Part shown: piece after piece, positions 15,142 through 25,203 of the stretch
How positions within the stretch are numbered: position 1 is the first letter of the stretch
Layout: each line of letters starts with the position of its first letter
From: Flavobacterium sp.
Lineage (GTDB): Bacteria; Bacteroidota; Bacteroidia; Flavobacteriales; Flavobacteriaceae
Direction of reading: 5' to 3'
DNA: 64,000 nucleotides
NCBI GenBank assembly: GCA_027484725.1
Contig: JAIXSK010000039.1
Location: forward strand, 1 to 64,000
Translations under genes and position numbers: made by a program
The notes under the pieces: model-generated
What the model was told of the DNA's origin: nothing
The model's database searches: none
The model's input: only the letters and a program-made list of their open reading frames with translations

Positions 15142-15903
15142 TTATGACAAACTGGCTTTTAAATATTCGCGGTTCATGCGCGCAATGTTCTCAAGAGAAA
15201 TGCCTTTCGGACATTCAATTTCGCAAGCCCCTGTATTGGTACAGTTCCCAAATCCTTCTTCGTCCATTTGGCGCACCATATTGAGCACACGTTGTGTTGC
15301 CTCTACTTTTCCTTGCGGAAGTAATGCGTATTGAGATACTTTAGCCCCTACAAACAACATGGCAGAACCGTTTTTACAAGTAGCTACACACGCACCGCAT
15401 CCAATACAAGCAGCCGCTTCAAAAGCTTTGTCTGCATCAGCTTTAGGTACCGGTATCGCGTTGGCATCCATGGTTCTTCCAGAAGTGTTCACAGAAACAA
15501 AACCTCCGGCTTGTTGAATGCGGTCAAAAGCACTGCGATCCACCACCAAATCTTTAATAACAGGAAAAGCTTTACTTCTCCAAGGTTCTACATAAATAGT
15601 ATCACCGTCATTAAACATCCGCATATGCAATTGACAAGTGGTGATGTTTTTATCTGGCCCGTGAGCACGACCGTTGATATAAAGTGAACACATACCGCAA
15701 ATTCCTTCGCGACAATCGTGATCAAAAGCGACAGGTTCTTTTCGTTCATTGATTAACTGCTCGTTGAGCTGATCGAGCATTTCTAAAAAAGAACTTGCAG
15801 TAGAAACATTAGCCAATTGGTAAGTTTCCATGCTCCCTTTGGCTTGGGCGTTTTTCTGACGCCAAATTTTAAGGGTTATATTGATGTTTTTTGCTGAAGA
15901 CAT
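15142..15903 (-). CDS. sdhB: Succinate dehydrogenase/fumarate reductase iron-sulfur subunit
   Basis: This 253-residue subunit relays electrons from FAD to the membrane quinone site. The [2Fe-2S] cysteines lie in [10 protein letters not shown] and the following TTC. The two C-terminal clusters are bound by [11 protein letters not shown] and the Cys residues of [14 protein letters not shown]. It starts 9 bases after sdhA in the order sdhC, sdhA, sdhB, and is followed by a terminator. The subunit type agrees with the Bacillus/Bacteroidota-style complex that has a single cytochrome b anchor. Confidence 0.95.
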   Translation of the reverse strand: MSSAKNINITLKIWRQKNAQAKGSMETYQLANVSTASSFLEMLDQLNEQLINERKEPVAFDHDCREGICGMCSLYINGRAHGPDKNITTCQLHMRMFNDGDTIYVEPWRSKAFPVIKDLVVDRSAFDRIQQAGGFVSVNTSGRTMDANAIPVPKADADKAFEAAACIGCGACVATCKNGSAMLFVGAKVSQYALLPQGKVEATQRVLNMVRQMDEEGFGNCTNTGACEIECPKGISLENIARMNREYLKASLS

Positions 15904-15912
15904 AATTCCTGA

Positions 15913-17922
15913 TTATTTGTAGTTTCTAGCGGCTATTTTGATAAACTCATATTTCAATTCTTCTTTGTGAAGCACTTCTTTGTTGATGTCATCACCTTGA
16001 TATTCCCAAGCGCCCACAAACTTAAAGTTTTCATCGTCGCGTAGGGTTTCGCCTTCAGAATCTTGATATTCTTCGCGGAAATGTCCACCACAAGATTCTT
16101 TTCGTTGCAATGCATCCATAGCCATTAATTGACCCAATTCAATGAAGTCTGCCACACGCAACGCTTTTTCAAGCTCCGGATTCAGCTCATCGGCACTACC
16201 CGGTACGTATACCTCTTTGTAGAATTCTTCTTTAAGGGCGGCTATTTCAGAAATTGCCTCAGTCAAGCCTTTTTCATTTCTGGCCATTCCAACTTTATTC
16301 CACATAATCAAACCTAATCGTTTGTGGAAATGGTCAACCGTTTTGCTGCCCTTGTTGTTCAAGAAACGGCTGATACTTTCTTTAACGCGCTTTTCAGCTT
16401 CATCAAATTCAGGCAAATTGGTTGGAATTTTACCGGTACGTATATCATCTGCCAAATAATCTGAAACCGTGTAAGGCAATACAAAATATCCGTCTGCCAA
16501 ACCTTGCATCAATGCCGAAGCTCCTAAACGATTGGCTCCGTGGTCAGAGAAATTAGCTTCACCGGCTACAAAACAACCCGGAATAGTTGATTGCAAGTTG
16601 TAATCAACCCAAACACCCCCCATGGTATAATGCACCGCAGGATAGATTTTCATCGGAGTCTCATATGGATTCTCATCCGTAATTTTTTGGTACATCGTAA
16701 AGAGGTTTCCGTATTTTTCCTCTAACCAAGCTTTACCTAATCGCGTGATTTCTTCTGCTGAAGGATTGTGGTTTCCTTGGGCATATGCCGCTTGTTTTCC
16801 TTTATTTTGAATTTCGGTAGAAAAATCTAGATAAACACCTTCATTGGTGTCATTGGCTTCGATTCCGAAACCAGCATCACAACGCTCTTTGGCAGCTCTT
16901 GAAGCCACATCGCGCGGAACCAAGTTACCAAAAGCCGGATATCTGCGCTCTAAGAAATAGTCTCTTTCTTCTTCAGAAATTTGAGTAGGTTTTAGTTTGC
17001 CTGCACGAATGGCCTCTGCATCTTCTTTCTTTTTAGGAACCCAGATACGCCCAGAATTTCTAAGCGATTCAGACATAAGTGTTAGCTTGGATTGATTCAC
17101 TCCATGCACCGGAATACAAGTCGGGTGAATTTGAACAAAGCAAGGGTTGGCAAATAATGCTCCTTGTTTGTGTACTTTCCAGCTGGCCGTTACATTACTA
17201 CCCATAGCGTTGGTAGAGAGAAAATAAACGTTTCCGTAACCTCCGCTGGCAATAATCACAGCGTGGGCAGAATGACGCTCAATTTCACCAGTTACTAAGT
17301 TTCTGGCAATAATTCCGCGTGCTTTGCCGTCAACTTTAACCAAATCAAGCATTTCGTGACGATTAAACATCTGAACGCGCCCTAATCCGACTTGTCTGGA
17401 CAAAGCAGAATAAGCTCCGAGCAATAATTGTTGCCCGGTTTGTCCGGCAGCATAAAACGTACGTTGTACTTGTGTTCCTCCAAATGAACGGTTGTCAAGC
17501 AATCCGCCATAGTCACGAGCAAACGGAACACCTTGTGCCACACATTGATCTATAATATTGCTGGAAACTTCAGCCAAGCGATGCACATTGGCTTCACGAG
17601 CACGATAATCACCGCCTTTAATGGTATCATAGAACAAACGATAAGTACTATCTCCGTCGTTTTGGTAATTTTTAGCAGCATTGATTCCACCTTGAGCGGC
17701 AATAGAGTGCGCACGTCTTGGTGAATCTTGAAAGCAAAATGCTTTTACATTGTAGCCCATCTCTCCAAATGAAGCAGCTGCCGAAGCGCCTGCTAATCCG
17801 GTTCCCACGACAATAATGTCAATTTTTGGACGGTTGTTGGGTGCAACTAATTTGAGATGATTTTTATGATTAGTCCATTTGTCAGCAATAGGACCCTGAG
17901 GAATTTTTGAATCTAATGCCAT
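15913..17922 (-). CDS. sdhA: Succinate dehydrogenase/fumarate reductase flavoprotein subunit
   Basis: This 669-residue catalytic subunit oxidises succinate to fumarate or the reverse. The FAD dinucleotide site is [16 protein letters not shown] near residues 37-52. The covalent FAD His lies in [14 protein letters not shown]. Substrate and catalytic residues are in HPTCIP and the Arg-rich C-terminal half ([18 protein letters not shown]). It lies 4 bases after sdhC and 9 bases before sdhB, so all three are cotranscribed. It supports the citric acid cycle and respiration at the inner membrane. Confidence 0.95.
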   Translation of the reverse strand: MALDSKIPQGPIADKWTNHKNHLKLVAPNNRPKIDIIVVGTGLAGASAAASFGEMGYNVKAFCFQDSPRRAHSIAAQGGINAAKNYQNDGDSTYRLFYDTIKGGDYRAREANVHRLAEVSSNIIDQCVAQGVPFARDYGGLLDNRSFGGTQVQRTFYAAGQTGQQLLLGAYSALSRQVGLGRVQMFNRHEMLDLVKVDGKARGIIARNLVTGEIERHSAHAVIIASGGYGNVYFLSTNAMGSNVTASWKVHKQGALFANPCFVQIHPTCIPVHGVNQSKLTLMSESLRNSGRIWVPKKKEDAEAIRAGKLKPTQISEEERDYFLERRYPAFGNLVPRDVASRAAKERCDAGFGIEANDTNEGVYLDFSTEIQNKGKQAAYAQGNHNPSAEEITRLGKAWLEEKYGNLFTMYQKITDENPYETPMKIYPAVHYTMGGVWVDYNLQSTIPGCFVAGEANFSDHGANRLGASALMQGLADGYFVLPYTVSDYLADDIRTGKIPTNLPEFDEAEKRVKESISRFLNNKGSKTVDHFHKRLGLIMWNKVGMARNEKGLTEAISEIAALKEEFYKEVYVPGSADELNPELEKALRVADFIELGQLMAMDALQRKESCGGHFREEYQDSEGETLRDDENFKFVGAWEYQGDDINKEVLHKEELKYEFIKIAARNYK

Positions 17923-17926
17923 AGGA

Positions 17927-18763
17927 TTAAGCTTTTAAAAAGAAGTGAATGTATAATGGAATAATGGCAAACAACAAAGGAACGACAATCGCAAATCCTT
18001 TTCCAAACGCTTTGATGCCCGGATTATATTTGGAATGATTGAGTCCTAAGCTTTGGAAAGCGCTGCTGAATCCGTGCAATAAGTGAAATGACAATACAAC
18101 CATAGAAAGCACATAGAGCAAAGTAAAAATCAGTCCGTATTTAGCGTCTTTGAAAAATGCAACAGTGATTTTGTATAAATCTTTGTATCCTTCTTTGATT
18201 TTTACATTGGCGGCAGCGTCATAAAAATCTGTGCGATCTTTAATAACAATCATTTTGTTATCTACTTGCATTTTGGGCAAATATCCGCCATCAGTAGTTA
18301 AGTAAAATTCTTGTGATTGCCCTTGAGCACTAATAGTGATGGTTTGTAACGGCATGTTTTTGTCAAAGTGCATTTTTGCCCAAAAATTGACCATGTGTGT
18401 TACGATAAACACCAAGATAACAGTTCCTAAAACCGCCATGTTTCTCGAAGCCCAAGCACTGTTGGCTGAAGGATTGCTTTTAGCATAAGCCACAGGACGT
18501 GCTGCTTTGTTTTGAATGGTCAACATAATGCCATCAATGGCATGAAAAATAATCGATAAATAAGTAAGATAAGATAAAATTTTGACTGCTGGATTTGAAG
18601 TCATGAACAAAGCATATTTATTGAAGTTAAGTGCGTTGTTCGGAACCAGCAACTGAAGATTCCCCGCCAGGTGGCCACTTAAAAACAAGCATAAAAATAA
18701 ACCTGTCAGCGCCATCCAATACTTTTTAGCAAGGGAAGACTTGAGAAATGCAGATTTTGCCAT
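17927..18763 (-). CDS. sdhC: Succinate dehydrogenase cytochrome b558-family membrane subunit
   Basis: This 278-residue anchor protein has about five membrane helices and the His residues expected for haem and quinone binding, for example in SGHLAGN, IFHAIDG, THMVNFW and SFHLLHGF. A polar stretch of about 60 residues between the third and fourth helices (after [10 protein letters not shown]) is larger than in minimal cytochrome b558 subunits and probably projects from the membrane. It is the first gene of sdhCAB. Confidence 0.92.
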   Translation of the reverse strand: MAKSAFLKSSLAKKYWMALTGLFLCLFLSGHLAGNLQLLVPNNALNFNKYALFMTSNPAVKILSYLTYLSIIFHAIDGIMLTIQNKAARPVAYAKSNPSANSAWASRNMAVLGTVILVFIVTHMVNFWAKMHFDKNMPLQTITISAQGQSQEFYLTTDGGYLPKMQVDNKMIVIKDRTDFYDAAANVKIKEGYKDLYKITVAFFKDAKYGLIFTLLYVLSMVVLSFHLLHGFSSAFQSLGLNHSKYNPGIKAFGKGFAIVVPLLFAIIPLYIHFFLKA

Positions 18764-18793
18764 AAGATTTGAATAAATGTTTTAAAAATCACA

Positions 18794-18825
18794 CAAAAAT
18801 ACACGTATTTGGCATTAACAACAAG
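18794..18825 (-). promoter_or_regulatory. Promoter of sdhCAB
   Basis: On the minus strand a -7 element TATTTTTG (18801 to 18794) is preceded, 20 bases upstream, by TTG (18824 to 18822). It lies 30 bases before the sdhC ATG and fits the Bacteroidota consensus. Confidence 0.5.
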
Positions 18826-18950
18826 CCTTTTTAAGTAATTTATAATGATTATAAAAATACACAGAATACTGCTCAAAACAAACAAAACAAACAAGCTTTT
18901 CGACTAACTTTCAACATATTACATCAAACATCTATTCATTGCTTTTTGGC

Positions 18951-18958
18951 TAACTTTG
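18951..18958 (+). promoter_or_regulatory. -7 element of the Crp/Fnr regulator gene
   Basis: TAACTTTG matches TAnnTTTG exactly and lies 30 bases before the ATG at 18989. It decides the start, because the longer frame would begin with a TTG inside this element. Confidence 0.55.
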
Positions 18959-18988
18959 TCCCAGTGTAAAACAAGCGCTCAAAAAATC

Positions 18989-19564
18989 ATGGAAACCAGC
19001 TTTAAGCAATATCTGCAAACGCTTACCGAAAATGCTTTTTCAAAGCATGAAATCACTGAAATAGAAAATGCTTTCAAGGTTTTGCGACTCAAGAAAAATG
19101 AATATTTGGTGCGTCAAAATCAAGTTTGCCTCTATTTTTGTTATGTACAAACTGGTATTTTGCAACATGCGGTTGCTGTTCAAGACGAAGAAAAAACCAC
19201 TTATTTGGCTTTGAAAAACTCGTTCACATCATCGCTTAAAAGCTTTTTGTCTGTAACCCCGTCGCGCAAGAGCATCAAAGCTGTTTTTGACAGTGAATTA
19301 TTCATACTCGATTTTGCGACTTTTGACAGATTGTACAAAAATCTCCCCGCCTTTAAATTGTTTTACCACCAACTCATTGAACGGCAGATTTTTTTGATTG
19401 ACGATTATCGAATTGACCTTTTAACACTTACTCCTGAAGAACGTTATCAAAAGCTTCTGACCAACGAACCCAAGCTTCTGGAGCAAGTTCCGCTTCATTA
19501 TTTATCCTCGCTTTTAGGAATTTCAATGCGCCACATGAGTCGCATTCGTCGTCAAATAAAATAA
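18989..19564 (+). CDS. Crp/Fnr-family transcriptional regulator
   Basis: This 191-residue protein has a cyclic-nucleotide-binding-like beta-roll (about 10-120, with LRLKKNEYLVRQNQVCLYFCYVQTG) and a short C-terminal helix-turn-helix (about 150-190, HYLSSLLGISMRHMSRIRRQI). There are no Fnr-type N-terminal cysteines, so oxygen sensing through an iron-sulfur cluster is unlikely. The effector and targets are unknown. It is divergent from sdhC, separated by a 225-base gap holding both promoters. Confidence 0.85.
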   Translation: METSFKQYLQTLTENAFSKHEITEIENAFKVLRLKKNEYLVRQNQVCLYFCYVQTGILQHAVAVQDEEKTTYLALKNSFTSSLKSFLSVTPSRKSIKAVFDSELFILDFATFDRLYKNLPAFKLFYHQLIERQIFLIDDYRIDLLTLTPEERYQKLLTNEPKLLEQVPLHYLSSLLGISMRHMSRIRRQIK

Positions 19565-19599
19565 CGCCATTTGGCCGATTAGACTTTGATTAGTTTCTG

Positions 19600-19607
19600 T
19601 ACTTTTG
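19600..19607 (+). promoter_or_regulatory. -7 element of the aminopeptidase gene
   Basis: TACTTTTG fits TAnnTTTG exactly, 32 bases before the ATG at 19640. The earlier in-frame opening at 19586 lies upstream of this element and is therefore rejected as a start. Confidence 0.55.
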
Positions 19608-19639
19608 AATCACTTAATATCTTTCAAACTACAGAAATC

Positions 19640-20932
19640 ATGAAATACCTTCAAATTGACCGTCAACTTTTTATTAAGAACCGCGCAAAATTTACTGCGC
19701 ACATGAAACCCAACAGCGTGGCGGTTTTTAATTCCAACGATATTTATCCGGTCTCTGCCGACAGCACTTTGCCCTTTGCCCAACACCGCGATATTTTTTA
19801 TTTGTCGGGCGTTGACCAAGAAGAAAGCGTTTTACTATTGTTTCCGGATGCGCCTTATGAGCACCAACGCGAAATGCTTTTTTTGCGCGAAACCAATGAG
19901 CACATAGCTATTTGGGAAGGCGAAAAACTAACCAAAGAACGCGCTTTTGAAGTTTCGGGCATCAAGACCGTTTATTGGCTTTCAGAATTTCATAAAATCC
20001 TCAATGAAATGATGACCTATGCCGATACGATGTACATCAACACCAACGAACATTATCGTGCATCGGTTGAAACCGAAACGCGTGAAGATCGCTTTGTAAA
20101 ATGGTGGAAATCCAAATATCCTGCGCATCAAGTAGCCAAAAGTAACCCTATTTTACAGCGATTGCGCTCAGTGAAAGAGGCCGAAGAAATTGCGTTGATT
20201 CAACACGCTTGCAACATTACCGAAAAAGGCTTCCGACGATTGCTCTCGTTTGTTAAACCGGGTGTGACCGAATATGAAATCGAAGCCGAACTCATTCATG
20301 AATTCATCCGCAATCGCTCAAAAGGATTTGCCTATACGCCCATTATTGCCTCGGGAAACAATGCCAACGTTTTGCATTATATTGAAAACAATCAAGTATG
20401 TCAAGCCGGTGATTTGATTTTGTTGGATGTAGCGGCAGAATATGCCAATTATTCAAGTGATTTGTCGCGTACAATTCCGGTTTCGGGTCGATATACCCAA
20501 CGTCAAAAAGACGTGTATAATGCCGTTTTACGCGTCAAAAACGAAGCAACCAAAATGCTTGTTCCCGGAACACTTTGGAAACAATACCACATAGAAGTAG
20601 GCAAACTCATGACTTCAGAATTGCTTGGTTTGGGTTTATTAGACAAGGCCGATGTGCAAAATGAAAACCCCGATTGGCCGGCATATAAAAAATATTTCAT
20701 GCACGGAACTTCGCATCATTTAGGTTTGGACACCCATGATTACGGATTGTTGCACGAACCTATGAAAGCCAACATGGTCTTTACCGTTGAACCCGGAATT
20801 TATTTGCCGGCAGAAAGATTTGGCATCCGTCTCGAAGACAATGTAGTGGTTCAAGAAAAAGGCGAACCTTTGAATTTAATGGCCCATATTCCGATTGAAG
20901 TCGACGAGATTGAAAATTTAATGAACGCTTAA
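19640..20932 (+). CDS. pepP: Xaa-Pro aminopeptidase (aminopeptidase P, M24B)
   Basis: The 430-residue enzyme removes the N-terminal residue before proline. It has the N-terminal aminopeptidase P domain (about 1-160, AVFNSNDIYPVSADSTLPF) and the pita-bread catalytic domain. The five metal ligands are visible: two Asp in LLDVAAEYANYSSDLSR, His in HGTSHHLGLDTHD, Glu in TVEPGIYLP and Glu in RLEDNVVV. The start at 19640 follows a good -7 element. A PaiB-like gene begins 9 bases after its stop, so the two are likely cotranscribed. Confidence 0.93.
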   Translation: MKYLQIDRQLFIKNRAKFTAHMKPNSVAVFNSNDIYPVSADSTLPFAQHRDIFYLSGVDQEESVLLLFPDAPYEHQREMLFLRETNEHIAIWEGEKLTKERAFEVSGIKTVYWLSEFHKILNEMMTYADTMYINTNEHYRASVETETREDRFVKWWKSKYPAHQVAKSNPILQRLRSVKEAEEIALIQHACNITEKGFRRLLSFVKPGVTEYEIEAELIHEFIRNRSKGFAYTPIIASGNNANVLHYIENNQVCQAGDLILLDVAAEYANYSSDLSRTIPVSGRYTQRQKDVYNAVLRVKNEATKMLVPGTLWKQYHIEVGKLMTSELLGLGLLDKADVQNENPDWPAYKKYFMHGTSHHLGLDTHDYGLLHEPMKANMVFTVEPGIYLPAERFGIRLEDNVVVQEKGEPLNLMAHIPIEVDEIENLMNA

Positions 20933-20941
20933 ACACATCAA

Positions 20942-21571
20942 ATGTATATTCCGCAAGGCAATCAAATGCAAGACCGCGCAGAGATTCTCGAATTTGTGCG
21001 CAGGTTTAGCTTTGCAACTTTGATTACCGTTTTAGATCAGAAACCCATCGCAACTCATTTGCCTTTTTTGGTTGAAGAGCGCGAGCAGCAATTGGTGCTC
21101 ATTTCGCATTTGGCGCTTGAAAATGAACAATGGAAAACCTTTGCAGAGCAAACCTGTTTGGTTATTTTTTCAGAGCCGCACGCCTACATTTCTCCTTCAT
21201 TGTACGACAAAGAACTCAATGTTCCGACCTGGAATTATCTGGCAGTTCACCTCTACGGAAAAGCAAGAATCATAAAAGAGGCTTCACAAATCAGAGACCT
21301 ACTGAACCAAACAGTTCATCATTATGAAGAAGCTTATGTAGCCCAGTGGAATCGTTTGCCTGAAGATTACAAGAATCGTCTGTCTCGAGGAATTATTGCT
21401 TTTGAAATTGAAGTAACTGATATACAAGCCAAAAAGAAAATTAGTCAAAACAAAACAAGCGCTGAACAAAACAGGATTGCTGATTATCTCTTGAAAAGTG
21501 AAAACAGCACGGAGAAACTCATCGGAGCATACATGAATGACAACTTGAAAAAAAATAAAATCACTCGATAA
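20942..21571 (+). CDS. PaiB-like FMN-binding protein
   Basis: This 209-residue protein fits the PaiB/FMN-binding split-barrel family. The start MYIPQGNQ, the segment RFSFATLITVLDQKPIATHLPF and PTWNYLAVHLYGKA are typical. Bacillus PaiB is described as a negative regulator of sporulation and protease genes, but many members are only known as flavin- or haem-binding proteins, so no regulatory target is claimed here. It follows the aminopeptidase gene by 9 bases and precedes the hydrolase gene by 20 bases. Confidence 0.85.
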   Translation: MYIPQGNQMQDRAEILEFVRRFSFATLITVLDQKPIATHLPFLVEEREQQLVLISHLALENEQWKTFAEQTCLVIFSEPHAYISPSLYDKELNVPTWNYLAVHLYGKARIIKEASQIRDLLNQTVHHYEEAYVAQWNRLPEDYKNRLSRGIIAFEIEVTDIQAKKKISQNKTSAEQNRIADYLLKSENSTEKLIGAYMNDNLKKNKITR

Positions 21572-21591
21572 AATAATATTTTTACAGCCAA

Positions 21592-22392
21592 ATGAATTCA
21601 ACTGTGCATACGCATCGCTATAAAAATGTTGACATTGCTTACACTGATTCCGGCAAAGGAACCGCGTTGGTATTACTCCACGGTTTTCTGGAGAATCAGC
21701 TCATGTGGCAAGAATTGAGTCTGGAGTTATCCAAAAAACACCGTGTAATTACTATTGATTTACTGGGTCATGGGCAAACAGCTTGTTTGGGTTATGTGCA
21801 TTCTATGGAAGACCAAGCCGATATGGTGCATGATGTGCTTTTGCATTTGCGCATCCGAAAAGCCACTTTGATCGGGCATTCTATGGGCGGATATATTGCC
21901 TTGGCTTTTGCTGAATTATATCCGGAGATAATCAAAGGAATTGTGCTGCTCAACTCAACTTCACTGGCTGATAGCGATGAGCGAAAAATTAATCGAGCGC
22001 GCGCCATTGCAGCAGTAAAAAAAGACTATACCGCATTTGTTCGGCTATCAATAGCCAATTTATTCTGCGAAGAAAACCGAGCGCGTTTATCTCATGAGAT
22101 AGAACAGGTCAAAGAACAAGCACTCAAAACACCTTTACAGGGCATTGTAGCGGCTTTAGAAGGCATGAAAATTCGCAATGACCGAGAAGTTTTGTTGCAT
22201 TTTACACCTTATCCGAAAATGCTGATTTTGGGCTTTAAAGATCCTGTTTTGGTCTATGAAGATCAGTTAGAACAAATTGAAAAAAGCAATGTTGAACTGA
22301 TATCGCTCAGTGGCGGTCACATGAGTTACCTTGAAAATAAGGCAGAAACGTTCGAGGCATTGATGCATTTTATCAAAAAGCACAAATTATAA
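21592..22392 (+). CDS. Alpha/beta-fold hydrolase
   Basis: This 266-residue protein has the oxyanion-hole LLHGF, nucleophile elbow GHSMGG (Ser near residue 97), an acid candidate Asp in LGFKDPVL and His in SGGHMSYLE. Substrate specificity cannot be read from the sequence; esterases and lyases of the MenH or BioH type are related. It is the last gene of the aminopeptidase, PaiB, hydrolase series and its final six bases overlap the convergent addB-like gene, with no room for a separate terminator. Confidence 0.87.
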   Translation: MNSTVHTHRYKNVDIAYTDSGKGTALVLLHGFLENQLMWQELSLELSKKHRVITIDLLGHGQTACLGYVHSMEDQADMVHDVLLHLRIRKATLIGHSMGGYIALAFAELYPEIIKGIVLLNSTSLADSDERKINRARAIAAVKKDYTAFVRLSIANLFCEENRARLSHEIEQVKEQALKTPLQGIVAALEGMKIRNDREVLLHFTPYPKMLILGFKDPVLVYEDQLEQIEKSNVELISLSGGHMSYLENKAETFEALMHFIKKHKL

Positions 22393-25140
22393 CTTTTCTT
22401 CAAAAGAGATTTTCGGGTCAAAAATTTCCTGTATCAATCCAACTATTTGCTCCATAAAATTGGCGAGCATTTCATCGTTTACTTGAGTCAAGCTTTCTTT
22501 GTCTTGTTTAAAAGTAAAAGGCATAAAACCCGTTTTCAAGTTTTTGAATGAAATGATCCCGGCTTCAAGAGAACTGTGAGGCGCTTCTGACAAAAAAACA
22601 TAGGCATATAGCAAAATCTGAATAATTTTATCATTTTTGATCTCTGTCGTCAAGCCATGCCAATCTGTAATAGTCAGTTGATTTTGCATCACTTTTCCGG
22701 TTTTGTAATCAATGATGCGCAGTTGTCCGTTGCGTTTTTCAATTCGGTCAATATTACCACTAAAAGTTATGGGCATGGGCAGATTTGCATGCGAAAAAGT
22801 TCTTGTGAATGTCTTCTCTAAGGCTACTATTTCAAGCAAATCTCCTTGTTCGAGCTGTTTGATTTCTGACTCAATGAAATTATACACATTTCGCTTGGCA
22901 ACTTCAAATGCGAGTAAATTTCGCCCCTTTTTGATTTCGCCTTCTTTGTACACTTCTTTAAATTGATGCAGTACTTCTTGGTCAATTAAAATTCTCTTTG
23001 TTTTGAGCTGATCAATAGTAACTTTTTGTCCGACAAATGTACTGTAGAGCACCCTTAAAGTTTCGTGAATTATAGTACCCAGGGTGTTGAGCGCAATGTT
23101 TTCTTCGACTTCTTCAACATCGCCAATACGCAGAATCTTTTTAAAATAAAAATCCATCGGATTTCGAATATAGCTGTTAATCACCGAGGGGTAAAGACCT
23201 TTTTGGGCCATCTCTTTAAGTCGATTCAAAACAGATTCAGATTTATGCACGGATAGTGGTAACCGGACCGTTTCGGGTATCGGTGCATTGTAAATCTGAT
23301 TTGAAAGTTGATGGTTTGGCTGCTTTTCTATTTCAAGTTGTGTAATAAATCGACTTTTTTCGCCTGAATCGAATCCGTCGCTTTCGGTATTATACAATAG
23401 AAAAACATTTTGGGCACGTTGCAATAAATGATAAAAATGGTAAGTATAAATAGCGTCTTTTTCTTTGTAAGTGGGCAATTCATAGTCAATTTTTACATCA
23501 TACGGGATAAAAGATTGCTGAGATTTGCCTGCAGGAAACTTGCCTTCATTCACTGAGGTAATAATGACCGTATCAAAGTCAAGTACCCGACTTTCAAGCA
23601 CCCCCATGATTTGTAGGCCTTCAAGTGGTTCGCCCTCAAATGAAACTTCGGCTAAGTCAACGATCTGTTTGTACATGGCAAACAAGCTTTCTAATGTTTG
23701 AATTTGCCCGTAAGTTGTGATATAATTACTTAATTTATTGATGGTGGTGAATATTGCATACAAGAACGCGCGTGTAATGTCATCTTGCGGTTCATGGGTC
23801 AGTTGATTGCGCAACCATTGAAGCAAATCAGAAATGCGCTGTAAAACCGCTAATGGTTCTTGTGTCCAAGGGTTAGAAATTTGTAGAAAAATTTCATTCG
23901 GATGGGAATGGAGTTCAAGCAATCTTTCATAGGTAATAAAAGTATAGTTGTATTTGTTGATTTTTTGAATGAGTTCATGAGATTCCAAATGAGATTCCAA
24001 AAGCGGATGCGTGAGCACTTCAAGAACGTCTTTGTAATAAAATACGAGGTTGTTTCCTGAACGAGACAACGCATTCAAATGCATCTTGAACCATTTACTG
24101 ATGAGTATTTGAACCGGATTGTTCAAAGCCGAATAACCCATTGTAATGTTGAGTTTTTCTACTTGTTCTGGCAGTGCATGCAGCAGCGGAATCAGCAAGG
24201 ATTCATCACCTAAAATAATCGCTGTTTTGTTCAGGTTAAACGAAGGATTTTCTGACTTGAGTTGCTCAAGAATTTGACCGACTAATCTGGCTTGACCTAT
24301 GTTTTTGGCGGTTCCTATAATTTCAATTTTTTTAGGGCGCGCATAGTCTTGAGAAATCCACTCAAAAGGATTCGTTTTATAATAAGGCCAATTTTGTTTA
24401 AATCTTCTAAGAAACAATCCTGTTTCATGCACCGAGTCATTCAAAAAAACCGCATCAATATCCCAGTAAATATTTCCTAAATTTTCGCTGAGTAAATATT
24501 GAACTATTTTTTCTTCGGCTTTGTTTAGTGCATTAAACCCAGCGAATAAAAACAGATTCGGGCAATCTAAAAAATATGATTTCATTTTTTGAACCGCCTC
24601 GCGATAAATCAGGCCTTGGTAGCCAATTTTTTTAGCGCTCAGGTGCTTGTTTAAAGCATGATAATAAGTGGGAAGCAGTTTCCAGAACTGAAGATATTTA
24701 TCAATTAATTCTGTCCTGTCTTCTAGGTTAACTGACCAATGCTCGAGTGTTTTGATTTCGTCCAAATAACGGAGAATTTTGTCCGGTTCAAGCAAATAGC
24801 GATCAATTTCATTAAAATCTTGAAGCAGTGTTTTGGCCCAGTTAGAATAAACTTCAAAAGTTTGAGGTTCTTCTGTTGAAGTCGATAAATAGACTTGGTA
24901 GAATTCAAAAAGCAATTCAATGGAATCAATTGTTTTAAATCCTGAAATTTCTTGAATAAAATCTTCAATGCTAACAATCTCGGGGGCTATGACTGTCTGG
25001 GTAAGTTTATTTTTGAGTGCTTGAATTAAAAAAACTTTAGCTCTTTTATTGGGCAAAACCACTACAACTTGCGATAGGTTTTGACTGTACTTTTCAATGA
25101 GCAATTGCGCAATAGATTCTAAGAATGTTTGTGAAGTCAT
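22387..25140 (-). CDS. addB: AddB-like PD-(D/E)XK nuclease subunit
   Basis: This 917-residue protein pairs with the AddA-like helicase at 27949-31107 in double-strand-break resection. The N-terminal helicase-like domain is degenerate: VVVLPNKRAKVFL lies where a Walker A would be. The C-terminal nuclease has the GNIDRIEKRNG and RIIDYKTGK signature with catalytic Asp and Lys. The cysteines that bind an iron-sulfur cluster in Bacillus AddB are not present around the nuclease domain. It follows ompA across a terminator, so it is probably expressed separately from addA. Family assignment is from motifs and partner. Confidence 0.85.
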   Translation of the reverse strand: MTSQTFLESIAQLLIEKYSQNLSQVVVVLPNKRAKVFLIQALKNKLTQTVIAPEIVSIEDFIQEISGFKTIDSIELLFEFYQVYLSTSTEEPQTFEVYSNWAKTLLQDFNEIDRYLLEPDKILRYLDEIKTLEHWSVNLEDRTELIDKYLQFWKLLPTYYHALNKHLSAKKIGYQGLIYREAVQKMKSYFLDCPNLFLFAGFNALNKAEEKIVQYLLSENLGNIYWDIDAVFLNDSVHETGLFLRRFKQNWPYYKTNPFEWISQDYARPKKIEIIGTAKNIGQARLVGQILEQLKSENPSFNLNKTAIILGDESLLIPLLHALPEQVEKLNITMGYSALNNPVQILISKWFKMHLNALSRSGNNLVFYYKDVLEVLTHPLLESHLESHELIQKINKYNYTFITYERLLELHSHPNEIFLQISNPWTQEPLAVLQRISDLLQWLRNQLTHEPQDDITRAFLYAIFTTINKLSNYITTYGQIQTLESLFAMYKQIVDLAEVSFEGEPLEGLQIMGVLESRVLDFDTVIITSVNEGKFPAGKSQQSFIPYDVKIDYELPTYKEKDAIYTYHFYHLLQRAQNVFLLYNTESDGFDSGEKSRFITQLEIEKQPNHQLSNQIYNAPIPETVRLPLSVHKSESVLNRLKEMAQKGLYPSVINSYIRNPMDFYFKKILRIGDVEEVEENIALNTLGTIIHETLRVLYSTFVGQKVTIDQLKTKRILIDQEVLHQFKEVYKEGEIKKGRNLLAFEVAKRNVYNFIESEIKQLEQGDLLEIVALEKTFTRTFSHANLPMPITFSGNIDRIEKRNGQLRIIDYKTGKVMQNQLTITDWHGLTTEIKNDKIIQILLYAYVFLSEAPHSSLEAGIISFKNLKTGFMPFTFKQDKESLTQVNDEMLANFMEQIVGLIQEIFDPKISFEEKL

Positions 25141-25154
25141 ACCATAAAAATAAA

Positions 25155-25180
25155 AAACGCCTCGGAAATCCGAGGCGTTT
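25155..25180 (-). terminator. Terminator of ompA
   Basis: AAACGCCTCGG (25155-25165) pairs perfectly with CCGAGGCGTTT (25170-25180) around AAAT, between the ompA stop and the addB start. A/T tracts flank both sides. Confidence 0.88.
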
Positions 25181-25203
25181 TCAAAAGATATTTTAAATGG
25201 AAA